DNA of 64,000 bases from SZUA-229 sp036567985 (GTDB lineage Bacteria > Pseudomonadota > Gammaproteobacteria > SZUA-229), in assembly GCA_036567985.1 (NCBI GenBank), contig DATCTK010000074.1, forward strand, positions 11,361-75,360. The letters run 5' to 3'. The first letter of the stretch is position 1. Every line of letters begins with the position of its first letter. This document shows, one piece after another, positions 34,436 through 41,686 of the stretch. The position numbers and the translations under genes were made by a program. Under the pieces are notes generated by a model. It saw nothing but the letters and a program-made list of their open reading frames with translations. It made no database searches and was not told the origin of the DNA.

Positions 34436-36829
34436 TTAAACCTCTTCCAGACGTTGGCGGATCGCCTCCGGCCGCCCCAGATGGAAGCCCTGGGCATAAT
34501 CCACGCCCATCTCCCGCAGCAGCTCCAGGGTTTCGCGGTTTTCCACCCACTCGGCAATCACCTGTATACCCATTATATGCCCGACACTGACAATTGCCTT
34601 CACCATGGCGCGGTCGACCGGGTCGTTGAGCATGTCCACCACAAACGAGCCGTCGATTTTAATATAATCCACCGACAGGTTTTTCAGGTAACTGAACGAG
34701 CTCAGGCCGCTACCGAAGTCGTCCAGTGAGAAGCGGCAGCCCCGCGACTTGAGCTCTTTTATAAATTGTGACGCCTTGTGCAGGTTACCAATTGCCGCGG
34801 TTTCGGTGATCTCAAAACACACCCGGCTTAAGTCCACCTGGTATTTGTCCGCCGCCTCAAGCACATAGCGCAGCAAGCCTTCATCCGCCAGCGACGTACC
34901 CGACAGGTTGATCGCCACCACCTGGCTGTCGTCATTCCCCTGCTGCATCTGAAATACCTGTGTTACCACCCAGCGGTCAATGGCGGGCATCAGGTTATAA
35001 CGCTCGGCGGCGGGTATAAATGAATCCGGGCTGATAATGCCATCATTGTCTTTCATGCGGATCAGCACTTCACAATGGCTGGCATGCCCTGCCTGGGCAT
35101 TATCCAGCGCCACCACCGGCTGCTGGAACAGCACAAAACGGCCCTCGTCCAGCGCCCGCGTGATGCGCCCGGCCCAGTGCATCTGCCCGTGTCGCTCGGA
35201 TAATACCGCATCCGAGGGCTCGTAAATGTGCACCCGGTTACGTCCCATGTCCTTTGCCGCGTAACAGGCCATATCCGCTGCTGCCAGAATACTCGCCAGA
35301 TCCATATTATCCGCATTGATCCCCGCCACGCCGATGCTCGCGCCGATTTCGAAGCTGTGATCCTGCCATACGAAGCGGTAATTTTTTACCGACTGGCGCA
35401 ACTTTTCTGCGACCTGTGCCGCCTTTTTCAGCTCGCAGTTCTCCAGCAGCAGACCGAATTCATCGCCTCCCAGCCTCGCCAGTATGTCGCCTTCGCGGAT
35501 ACAGCTCTTGAACAGCTCGGCCAGCTGGCGCAACAGCTCGTCCCCGGCAATATGCCCACAGGTGTCATTAACGATTTTGAACTGATCCAGATCCACATAG
35601 CACATCGCATGGTGGCGGTCTTCGCTGAGCACATTCAGCAGTACCGTTTCCACCTGCTCCTCGAACATGCGCCGGTTATACAGGCCGGTGAGCATGTCAT
35701 GGCTGGCCTGATAGGACAGCTGGCGACTCATGCGACGCTGCTGACTGACATCCTGAAACACCATCACCGCACCAATCACCTCACCCTCGCCATTGCGCAT
35801 GGGGGCGGTGGTGGCTTCGATGGGAATGATCTTGCCATCGCCACGCACCAGTGCGGCGTGGTTTTCCAGCACTTCAACCTGGCGATTCGCCAGACAGGCA
35901 ATGGTGGGTGACACTATCACTTCGCCATTGTCTTCGTGTATCAGCTTAATCACATCCTGCAGTGGTAAATCCAGCGCACGGCGTGCTTCCAGCCCCAGCA
36001 TGCGCTCTGCCACCGGGTTGAGATAGACAATCAGTCCCTCGGCATTGGTGGTAATCACCCCGTCCATAATCGAATGCAGGGTGATTTCCGCCTGGATTTT
36101 TTCCTTGATCAGTTCCTTGCGGGACTGCTCCAGTTCCTGCTGTTGCTGCAGAATCGAGTCCAGCGCCTGGTTGATAAACCTGGCCAGGTAGCCCAGCTCG
36201 TCATTGCGTTTTTCATTGAAGCGTGCCGTCAGGTCGCCTTCGGCAAACTGCTGCACCGAGGCCACCATGGCGAGGATAGGCCGGGATAACACGCGCTGCA
36301 GAATCTGCTGCAGAATCATGCCAAAGCTGAACACCAGCACACCGATCACCAGCAGCATGTCCTTTCGGGCATCCATAATCATCTCGTCCAGATCCTGCAG
36401 ATACAGGTCGAAATGCACCGGCCTGGTTTCGGAGCCATTGTTTACACTCACCGAAAACACACCGCCGACTGCCACCTGATCCTGGATATCGCCACCCAGC
36501 CGGTATTCCTGCCCGGCAAAGTTCAGGTGCAGTCCGCGCACCGGTAGATCCTCGCTGATGTCGTTATACATGGCGCTGAGTTGCTGGCCAATATAGGCTT
36601 TGTCCTGGAGATGGGGAGCCAGTACCCGGAAGGTGCGCTCAAGCTCGAACTCAACAAAGCTGACCGCACTGTTATAGTCATTCTGCAGGCGCTGCTCCCG
36701 CTCATTCAGCAGATAGGCCGCCACCAGTATGCCGATCAGCACCATGCCCCAGAACACGATACCGGTAAGTTTGGCGGGTAATGATGTACTGAATGGCAGC
36801 TTGCCAGGCTGTTGAACGGGTTCTGTCAT
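34436..36829 (-). CDS. Membrane HAMP-PAS-GGDEF-EAL c-di-GMP protein
   Basis: 797 residues. Order: TM1 (GIVFWGMVLIGILVAAYLL, about 23-41), periplasmic sensor region, TM2 (LLVIGVLVFSFGMILQQIL), HAMP, PAS (about 255-365), GGDEF (about 375-535) and EAL (about 545-797). The GGDEF site is intact (RLGGDEFGLLLEN). The EAL domain has CEVLIR in place of EALLR, but VAINLSGTSL, CFEITETAA, LDDFGSGLSSF, DYIKIDGS and AEWVEN are present, so phosphodiesterase activity is plausible. It lies between the polysaccharide and flagellar loci, and overlaps the small membrane gene upstream by four bases (ATGA). Confidence 0.92.
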   Translation of the reverse strand: MTEPVQQPGKLPFSTSLPAKLTGIVFWGMVLIGILVAAYLLNEREQRLQNDYNSAVSFVEFELERTFRVLAPHLQDKAYIGQQLSAMYNDISEDLPVRGLHLNFAGQEYRLGGDIQDQVAVGGVFSVSVNNGSETRPVHFDLYLQDLDEMIMDARKDMLLVIGVLVFSFGMILQQILQRVLSRPILAMVASVQQFAEGDLTARFNEKRNDELGYLARFINQALDSILQQQQELEQSRKELIKEKIQAEITLHSIMDGVITTNAEGLIVYLNPVAERMLGLEARRALDLPLQDVIKLIHEDNGEVIVSPTIACLANRQVEVLENHAALVRGDGKIIPIEATTAPMRNGEGEVIGAVMVFQDVSQQRRMSRQLSYQASHDMLTGLYNRRMFEEQVETVLLNVLSEDRHHAMCYVDLDQFKIVNDTCGHIAGDELLRQLAELFKSCIREGDILARLGGDEFGLLLENCELKKAAQVAEKLRQSVKNYRFVWQDHSFEIGASIGVAGINADNMDLASILAAADMACYAAKDMGRNRVHIYEPSDAVLSERHGQMHWAGRITRALDEGRFVLFQQPVVALDNAQAGHASHCEVLIRMKDNDGIISPDSFIPAAERYNLMPAIDRWVVTQVFQMQQGNDDSQVVAINLSGTSLADEGLLRYVLEAADKYQVDLSRVCFEITETAAIGNLHKASQFIKELKSRGCRFSLDDFGSGLSSFSYLKNLSVDYIKIDGSFVVDMLNDPVDRAMVKAIVSVGHIMGIQVIAEWVENRETLELLREMGVDYAQGFHLGRPEAIRQRLEEV

Positions 36830-37218
36830 TTAAACCCGATCCAGCGAATCGCCATCAGCACCGGGCAGATGCCGCTTAAACCGGCACCGAAAATGGCAAA
36901 GCCCATAAACCAGGGAAACCACCAGAGCGGCTCGATAAGGGAATAGCTGATCAATAGAAAAAAGCCCACAGTCAGCCGCCAGACCCGCTCGGCATCGGTG
37001 TCAAAGCGTGAGTCTACCGCCATATCGAGGTTTACATAATGAAATTCACCCACACTGATGCGGTTACGAATATCACTCACCAGAATGGGCACACGTTGAT
37101 TGGTTAGCCCCTCGGCAAACAGCAGGCCAATCAGGATGTACATCATCAGGCTCAGATCGAAATACAGCGCCAGCAGGATACAGGCACCAAACAGGGTACG
37201 ATAGGCTCGATCAGTCAC
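36826..37218 (-). CDS. Small membrane protein, DUF2892-like
   Basis: 130 residues. Two hydrophobic hairpins: TLFGACILLALYFDLSLMMY at the N-terminus and LTVGFFLLISYSLIEPLWWF with GFAIFGAGLSGICPVLMAIR at the C-terminus. The final G-I-C-P resembles the DUF2892/YgaP-like membrane family. I set the start at GTG 37218, five bases after GGAGG; a TTG one codon earlier is too close to the ribosome site. Coupled to the GGDEF-EAL gene (ATGA overlap), so it may be its membrane partner; function unknown. Confidence 0.72.
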   Translation of the reverse strand: MTDRAYRTLFGACILLALYFDLSLMMYILIGLLFAEGLTNQRVPILVSDIRNRISVGEFHYVNLDMAVDSRFDTDAERVWRLTVGFFLLISYSLIEPLWWFPWFMGFAIFGAGLSGICPVLMAIRWIGFK

Positions 37219-37361
37219 CAATTCCTCCAGGGAGTGTTAGATAGTAATAATTCTTCTAAATATAGCAGTTTGCGGCGATATTGATAAATCTGATATCACC
37301 ACAGGTGTGATCAGGCAGATTTATGGTGGGCTAGTCGTTGGTTGCCGATCGACGAGAGACT

Positions 37362-37506
37362 GGCTGGTTCCCATGCTCCTAAAAAGGGGACGCTACCCTT
37401 TTTTGGCTGGTTCCCATGATCCTGCGTGGGAACCCTTTGCTTCGCTATACGCCTTATTCCCATTAACGTTCCTCTGCGTATGCGTTCCCACGCGGGAGCG
37501 TGGGAA
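37362..37506. repeat. BIME-like pair of TTCCCAYGC hairpins, copy at 37.4 kb
   Basis: Two hairpins in opposite orientation: GGTTCCCATG-ATCCTG-CGTGGGAACC (37409-37434) and TTCCCACGC-GGGA-GCGTGGGAA (37482-37503), separated by a conserved spacer containing CTATACG. A similar arrangement is at 47187-47326. Confidence 0.7.
37381..37404. repeat. AAAAAGGG/CCCTTTTT palindrome inside a 19-base direct repeat
   Basis: A hairpin with stem AAAAAGGG and loop GACGCTA is flanked by direct repeats GGCTGGTTCCCATGCTCCT (37362-37380) and the same with one change at 37405-37423. It looks like a small insertion into the BIME hairpin with duplication of its arm. Confidence 0.6.
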
Positions 37507-37545
37507 CGAGAAAATATCCTAAACTTACCTTCATGATGAAATTAC

Positions 37546-37900
37546 CTGTGCTGTTTCGCCTTTCTGGCGACTGTCTTCTTTGTCAACAGCGACAAAGAAG
37601 TCAGCAAGAAAACGCCGTTCCCGGTCACTTGCCCGCAAAAAACGCGGGTTCCCGAAAATGCTATGAGAAGGTGTTTTCCTGAGAGAAGTTTATTAATGGA
37701 ATAGTCTTCGTTTCCGGGTCGTGCTGGAGTGCCGTCCGGGCACATCAGCACTCAAAATCACGTCCTGTGATTTTGCCCCTGCGTAGATAGCATTTTCGGC
37801 AAGTGACAGGGAAGGTTGTCGCAAGCCCATCGTTTAAAAAGTAATTTGACCGTTGGGTACGCAGCTGTTTCCCCTTCACGCAAGCTGATGAACGAGTGAT
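37546..37900 (+). repeat. 355-base dispersed repeat, copy 1
   Basis: Begins CTGTGCTGTTTCGCCTTTCT and ends near AAGCTGATG. About nine in ten bases match the copy at 54296-54650. Differences cluster in a stem where both arms change together (CTTCTTTGTC/GACAAAGAAG here, CTTCTTTTT/AAAAAAGAAG there). Confidence 0.85.
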
Positions 37901-38405
37901 TTTTGTGGGAGCTTTATTCAGGGCGTCCTGCCCTTCACCCTTCGGGACATGCAAGCATGTTTAAAATTGCTTCCGGCAATTTTACCTGCGAGGATGTCTG
38001 AGCGAATCATGCTTTTCATGATTCGTGAGTTCCGCAGCAGCCACAAAAATCGGGAGTGAAGAAGGCACTTTTATTTTTGCTTTTCAAAAATAAAAGCTTG
38101 TGTGCTGGGGCGGCGTTTTCTTGCTTCCTTCTTTGTCGCTGTTGATACTAAAACGCCTGGAGCGTTTTAGAACAGGCTTTGCCTGGCCCGAAGGGTGAAA
38201 GCCAGGGATGGCTTTCATAAAGAAGGGAGTCGCCAGAGAGGCGAAACAGACCGGTTCAGGACTTAGTGAAGTTGAATTATTAGGCATCAGGCGACCCGCT
38301 TCGTTTGATGCCACGCAACATCAATAATGCGTTGATTTATTCCGCACATCCTGTGCTCCACCCTTCGGGCCGTGCGTTCGCGCGTTCAAAGTGCTCCTGC
38401 ACTTT
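37721..38405. repeat. Array of short hairpins with recurring loops
   Basis: Perfect or near-perfect hairpins: GTGCC-GTCCG-GGCAC inside GTGCTG/CAGCAC (37721-37751); AAAATCAC-GTCCT-GTGATTTT (37754-37774); GGGC-GTCCT-GCCC (37921-37933); AAAATTGC-TTCCG-GCAATTTT (37963-37983); GAATCATG-CTTTT-CATGATTC (38004-38024); a 12-base A/T stem with loop CTTTT (38068-38096); CTAAAACGC-CTGGA-GCGTTTTAG (38148-38170); GAAAGCCA-GGGA-TGGCTTTC (38197-38216); GCACA-TCC-TGTGC (38344-38356); AAAGTGC-TCCT-GCACTTT (38388-38405). Confidence 0.8.
38111..38250 (-). repeat. Inverted end segment of the 355-base repeat
   Basis: Three blocks are the inverse of the start of copy 1: 38229-38249 against 37551-37571 (20 of 21), 38128-38145 against 37583-37600 (18 of 18), and 38111-38124 against 37604-37617 (14 of 14). 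About 83 bases with two hairpins are inserted between the first two blocks. The pair bounds a unit of about 700 bases. Confidence 0.75.
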
Positions 38406-38425
38406 AGTGCGGACTTCCATCTCCC
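38344..38425 (+). repeat. 75-base hairpin repeat, non-coding copy
   Basis: Shares GTGCTCCACCCTTCGGGCCG and GTGCTCCTGCACTTTAGTGC with 54731-54804, with single-base changes and one missing T. Here it is non-coding; at 54.7 kb it encodes a protein tail. Confidence 0.8.
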
Positions 38426-38513
38426 ACGGCAATCGATTTCCCTGTAAGCCGGAAAATTGACTCGACTTTGCCGCCTTCTTGTTAACTCATTGAAAAATAA
38501 CTAAAAATCAAAC

Positions 38514-38529
38514 TGGCATAATTAATGCT
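38514..38529 (+). promoter_or_regulatory. Probable sigma-54 promoter of fleSR
   Basis: TGGCATAATTAATGCT: -24 GG and -12 GC are at the correct 10-base spacing, about 40 bases before the fleS ATG. In polar flagellates this operon is driven by sigma-54 and a FleQ/FlrA-type activator. Confidence 0.55.
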
Positions 38530-38569
38530 GCTGTACTGATAAGTGAATTTCAGGTGACACAATCACGTC

Positions 38570-39916
38570 ATGCAGACTACAGCCCAGACTACAGAGCAGT
38601 GCCACAACGCCGCCTATCCATCGGATTTATCCGATCCGCAGCAGCTGGTTGCCGCGTTTGAACAGTTCTCCCGTTTATCGGATCAGCTGCAGCAGTCCTA
38701 CCAGCAGCTGGATCAGCGCGCGGCTGAGCTGACTTCACAGCTGGCCCAAACCCATGAACAGAGTGTAAAGCAACTGGCGCAGCAGACCCAGCGTACGCAG
38801 AGCCTGGAAGAGGTGCTGGATGCCATGCCAGCTGGTGTTCTGCTGATTGATAATGACGGGGTGATCCAGACCGCCAACCCGGCGGCGGAGCTGTTACTGG
38901 AACAGTCGCTGGGCGGCAAAAACTGGAAGCGGGTTTACAGCTATTGCGTGGCGCGGCGCAGTGAGCAGGATTTGCAGTTGAAATCCGGCCGTACCCTGCA
39001 TCTGAAAACCCAGCCACTGGAAAACCACCAGGGTGAAATTATTCTGCTGGACGATGTCACCGAGCAGCGCATGCTGGAAGACCTGGCACATCGACAGAAC
39101 CGGCTGGCGGCGATGGGACAGATGGCCGCTGGCCTGGCGCATCAGTTACGTACACCGCTGGCATCGGCGGTGCTGTATGCCTCGCAGTTGAGTCAGTTTA
39201 GTGAACATAATCAGCCACAGCATAAAGCGGCGGACAAGGTGCGCACTTCCTTGCGTTACCTGGAAAAACTGATCAACGATATGCTGATGTACGCCAAGGG
39301 CGGTGAGTTTTCCGAACAGAAATTTCTGCTGGATGAACTGCTGGTTACGTTTAATACGCGCATTGAAAACCGTTTACGTGAACACAACGCACAGCTGGTG
39401 ATTATCAGCCAGTTAAATGCAATTGAACTGGTGGGCAGCCTGGACGCACTGGTGAGTGTGCTAATGAACCTGGGGGAAAATGCACTTGAAGCCTGCAGTG
39501 ACCAGACCGATGAAGCCTTGCCCTGCAAGCTGGAACTGGAAGTTTATCAACAGGCGGGTTACCTGATTCTGGCACTGCGTGATAACGGGCCGGGCCTGAG
39601 TGCCGAGCAGCAGAAAAAAATCTTTCAGCCATTCTATACACAACGGGAGAAAGGCACCGGCCTGGGCCTGGCAGTGGCCCAGTCGATTGTGCATGCACAC
39701 CATGGTGATCTGCTGGTGCGCTCGCAACCCGGCCGGGGTGCGACCTTTTATATGTGTTTACCGTTGAATCGCAATGAACAGTTTATTGCCAGCGGTGCGC
39801 ACGGTCATCGCGGCACAGCAAATGATAACAGCAAGGCAAATTCTGCAAATTCAATCGAGTTAAACGCGGATGACAGCCAGCAGGCTGCACCGGAGAGTGA
39901 GTATGATGCAAATTAA
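38570..39916 (+). CDS. fleS: Flagellar two-component sensor kinase
   Basis: Cytoplasmic histidine kinase of 448 residues: N-terminal Gln-rich coiled coil (about 30-85), PAS domain (about 85-185), HisKA H-box GLAHQLRTPLASAVL, then an ATPase with NLGENALEAC (N-box), LRDNGPGLS (G1) and GTGLGLAVAQ (G2). No membrane segment. It phosphorylates FleR to switch on class III flagellar genes. The C-terminal 50 residues are low-complexity Asn/Ser-rich. Its end overlaps the fleR start by 14 bases. Confidence 0.92.
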   Translation: MQTTAQTTEQCHNAAYPSDLSDPQQLVAAFEQFSRLSDQLQQSYQQLDQRAAELTSQLAQTHEQSVKQLAQQTQRTQSLEEVLDAMPAGVLLIDNDGVIQTANPAAELLLEQSLGGKNWKRVYSYCVARRSEQDLQLKSGRTLHLKTQPLENHQGEIILLDDVTEQRMLEDLAHRQNRLAAMGQMAAGLAHQLRTPLASAVLYASQLSQFSEHNQPQHKAADKVRTSLRYLEKLINDMLMYAKGGEFSEQKFLLDELLVTFNTRIENRLREHNAQLVIISQLNAIELVGSLDALVSVLMNLGENALEACSDQTDEALPCKLELEVYQQAGYLILALRDNGPGLSAEQQKKIFQPFYTQREKGTGLGLAVAQSIVHAHHGDLLVRSQPGRGATFYMCLPLNRNEQFIASGAHGHRGTANDNSKANSANSIELNADDSQQAAPESEYDAN

Positions 39917-41261
39917 TAAAACACCCGTTGATGTACTGGTGGTGGAAGATGATACGCAGTTGCGTGAAGCCATCTGTGATACCTGCGAAATGGCGGGTTA
40001 CAGTGTTATCTGTGCAGAGCATGGTCAGGCCGCGCTGGCACGTTTAAACGATTACAGTTTCAGGCTGGTGATTTCCGATGTGCAGATGCAACCCATGGAT
40101 GGCATGGAGCTGCTCAGGCTGATCAAGCAGAAGCAGCCATCGCTGGAAGTGGTAATGATGACCGCCTATGCCAGCATTGAAAAAGCGGTGGATGTGATGC
40201 GCCTGGGTGCGGCGGATTACCTGGTTAAGCCCTTCGAAGCGGAGGCGCTGTTACAGGTGATCCGCCGCTTTATGCCGGATGTGATTGTTGAAAAACATGA
40301 AACCGAGCTGATTGCAGAAGATGAGAAAATGAAATCCCTCAAACTGCTGGCCAGTCGGGTGGCGCAAAGTGATGCCACGGTATTGCTAAACGGTGAGAGT
40401 GGTTGCGGTAAAGAGGTGTTTGCGCAGTTTATTCATAACCAGTCACAGCGTGAGTCCCAGCCGTTTGTGGCAATTAACTGTGCTGCCATTCCAGAAAATA
40501 TGCTGGAAGCGGTGCTGTTTGGTTATGAGAAGGGCGCGTTTACCGGCGCGCACCAGACAACCCCGGGCAAGTTTGAACAGGCACAGAACGGCACCCTGTT
40601 GCTGGATGAAATCTCCGAAATGGATGCGTCATTACAGGCCAAGTTACTGCGTGTGTTACAGGAAAAGGAAGTCGACCGACTGGGTGGCCGTAAAACCATT
40701 CAGCTGAATGTGCGGGTGATTGCCACCACCAACCGTAACCTGAAAAAACAGGTTGAACTGGGCAATTTCCGCGAAGACCTGTTCTATCGCCTGAGTGTGT
40801 TTCCGATCCAGATTCCGCCACTGCGCGAACGGGTCTCGGATATTATCCCGATAGCGACTCGCCTGCTGAATAAACATGCGGGCTTTGCGGATAACCGCCT
40901 GAGCCTGTCGGCGGATGCACAACAGAAACTGCTCAACTACGCCTGGCGCGGTAATGTGCGTGAACTGGATAATGTCATGCAACGTGCGCTGATCTTCAGG
41001 GAGGGCAACCAGATCTGCGCCGAGCATATTCATCTGCAAACCGATGATTATGACCCGATGCAACCGGCCTTTGATGAGTCGCAGGATGAACAGAAGTCCG
41101 AGCTGGTCAATGGCCTGAAAGACCGTGAACAGCAACTGATTCTGGAAGCTTTAAAAGCCGGCAACGGCAGCCGTAAATACGCGGCGGAACGTCTGGGTAT
41201 CAGTCCGCGTACCCTGCGTTACAAACTGGCACGCATGCGCGATGCCGGTATCAGTGTTTAA
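39903..41261 (+). CDS. fleR: Flagellar sigma-54-dependent response regulator
   Basis: 452 residues: receiver domain with phospho-acceptor Asp at about 59 (VISDVQMQP), AAA+ domain with GESGCGKEVF (Walker A) and EKGAFTGAHQ (the sigma-54 contact loop), and a Fis-type helix-turn-helix (KYAAERLGISPRTLRYKLAR). Start set at ATG 39903, which has GGAG seven bases upstream; a frame from 39870 adds 11 residues that only overlap fleS. It should act at the sigma-54 sites before flgI and fliK. Confidence 0.94.
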   Translation: MMQINKTPVDVLVVEDDTQLREAICDTCEMAGYSVICAEHGQAALARLNDYSFRLVISDVQMQPMDGMELLRLIKQKQPSLEVVMMTAYASIEKAVDVMRLGAADYLVKPFEAEALLQVIRRFMPDVIVEKHETELIAEDEKMKSLKLLASRVAQSDATVLLNGESGCGKEVFAQFIHNQSQRESQPFVAINCAAIPENMLEAVLFGYEKGAFTGAHQTTPGKFEQAQNGTLLLDEISEMDASLQAKLLRVLQEKEVDRLGGRKTIQLNVRVIATTNRNLKKQVELGNFREDLFYRLSVFPIQIPPLRERVSDIIPIATRLLNKHAGFADNRLSLSADAQQKLLNYAWRGNVRELDNVMQRALIFREGNQICAEHIHLQTDDYDPMQPAFDESQDEQKSELVNGLKDREQQLILEALKAGNGSRKYAAERLGISPRTLRYKLARMRDAGISV

Positions 41262-41307
41262 GCAATGCTTTATAGATTAGCACTTGATTAATTAAGAGGA
41301 ATTTGTC

Positions 41308-41646
41308 ATGTCAGATATCAACGTACAACAGGTTCTTGCGCAGATGCGTGTGATGGAAGCCCAGGCCAAGTCGGCGATTGGCCCGGAGGCAATGGCACTG
41401 CATGAAGTGAAACCCGGCGAGAAAACCGATTTTTCACAGGTGCTGGCCAACTCGATTAACGCGGTGAATGAAAATTCATTGAATGCCTCAAAAATGGCGA
41501 GTGCATTTGAACAGGGTGATTCCAGTATTTCCATGGCTCAATTGATGGTGACCATGGAAAAATCCAGCGTGTCATTCGAGGCAATGAAGCAGGTGCGAAA
41601 TAAACTGCTGTCTGCCTATCAGGAAATCATGAGAATGTCGGTGTAG
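41308..41646 (+). CDS. fliE: Flagellar hook-basal body protein FliE
   Basis: 112 residues, the rod-MS ring adaptor. The C-terminal half SSISMAQLMVTMEKSSVSFE followed by AMKQVRNKLLSAYQEIMRM is the conserved FliE region. A clear AAGAGGAA ribosome site precedes the ATG. First gene of the fliEFGHIJ group; only 46 bases separate it from fleR and no sigma-54 box was found there. Confidence 0.95.
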   Translation: MSDINVQQVLAQMRVMEAQAKSAIGPEAMALHEVKPGEKTDFSQVLANSINAVNENSLNASKMASAFEQGDSSISMAQLMVTMEKSSVSFEAMKQVRNKLLSAYQEIMRMSV

Positions 41647-41686
41647 TGACTGATCAGGTATTAATTCAGCTTAAAGGTTTTTAAAA

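Larger units (their letters stand above)
37222..38569. other. 1.35-kb repeat-rich non-coding region
   Basis: No credible gene on either strand. It holds a BIME-like pair (37362-37506), a 355-base dispersed repeat (37546-37900), an array of short hairpins (37721-38405), an inverted end segment (38111-38250), a 75-base repeat shared with 54724-54803, and the fleS promoter area. Short open frames here run across hairpins and are not supported as genes. Confidence 0.75.

Noticed and set aside
35228..35911. 227-codon open frame on the plus strand
   Set aside because: Antisense to the PAS and GGDEF parts of the c-di-GMP gene, which has clear domain motifs.
37500..37682. Two similar 60-65 codon frames in the 355-base repeat copies (37500-37682 and 54235-54432)
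   Set aside because: The peptides look alike only because the DNA is repeated; differences fall in the covarying stem and are mostly amino-acid changing, which argues against selection on a peptide.
37721..38405. Hairpin array considered as a CRISPR
   Set aside because: There is no constant repeat with regular spacers; the stems all differ and spacing is irregular.
37222..38569. Insertion sequence or transposon
   Set aside because: No transposase or remnant is visible on either strand; only inverted and dispersed non-coding repeats.
41262..41307. Sigma-54 promoter directly before fliE
   Set aside because: No GG-N10-GC pair is present in the short gap; the TGGCACG in the end of fleR lacks a proper -12 element.
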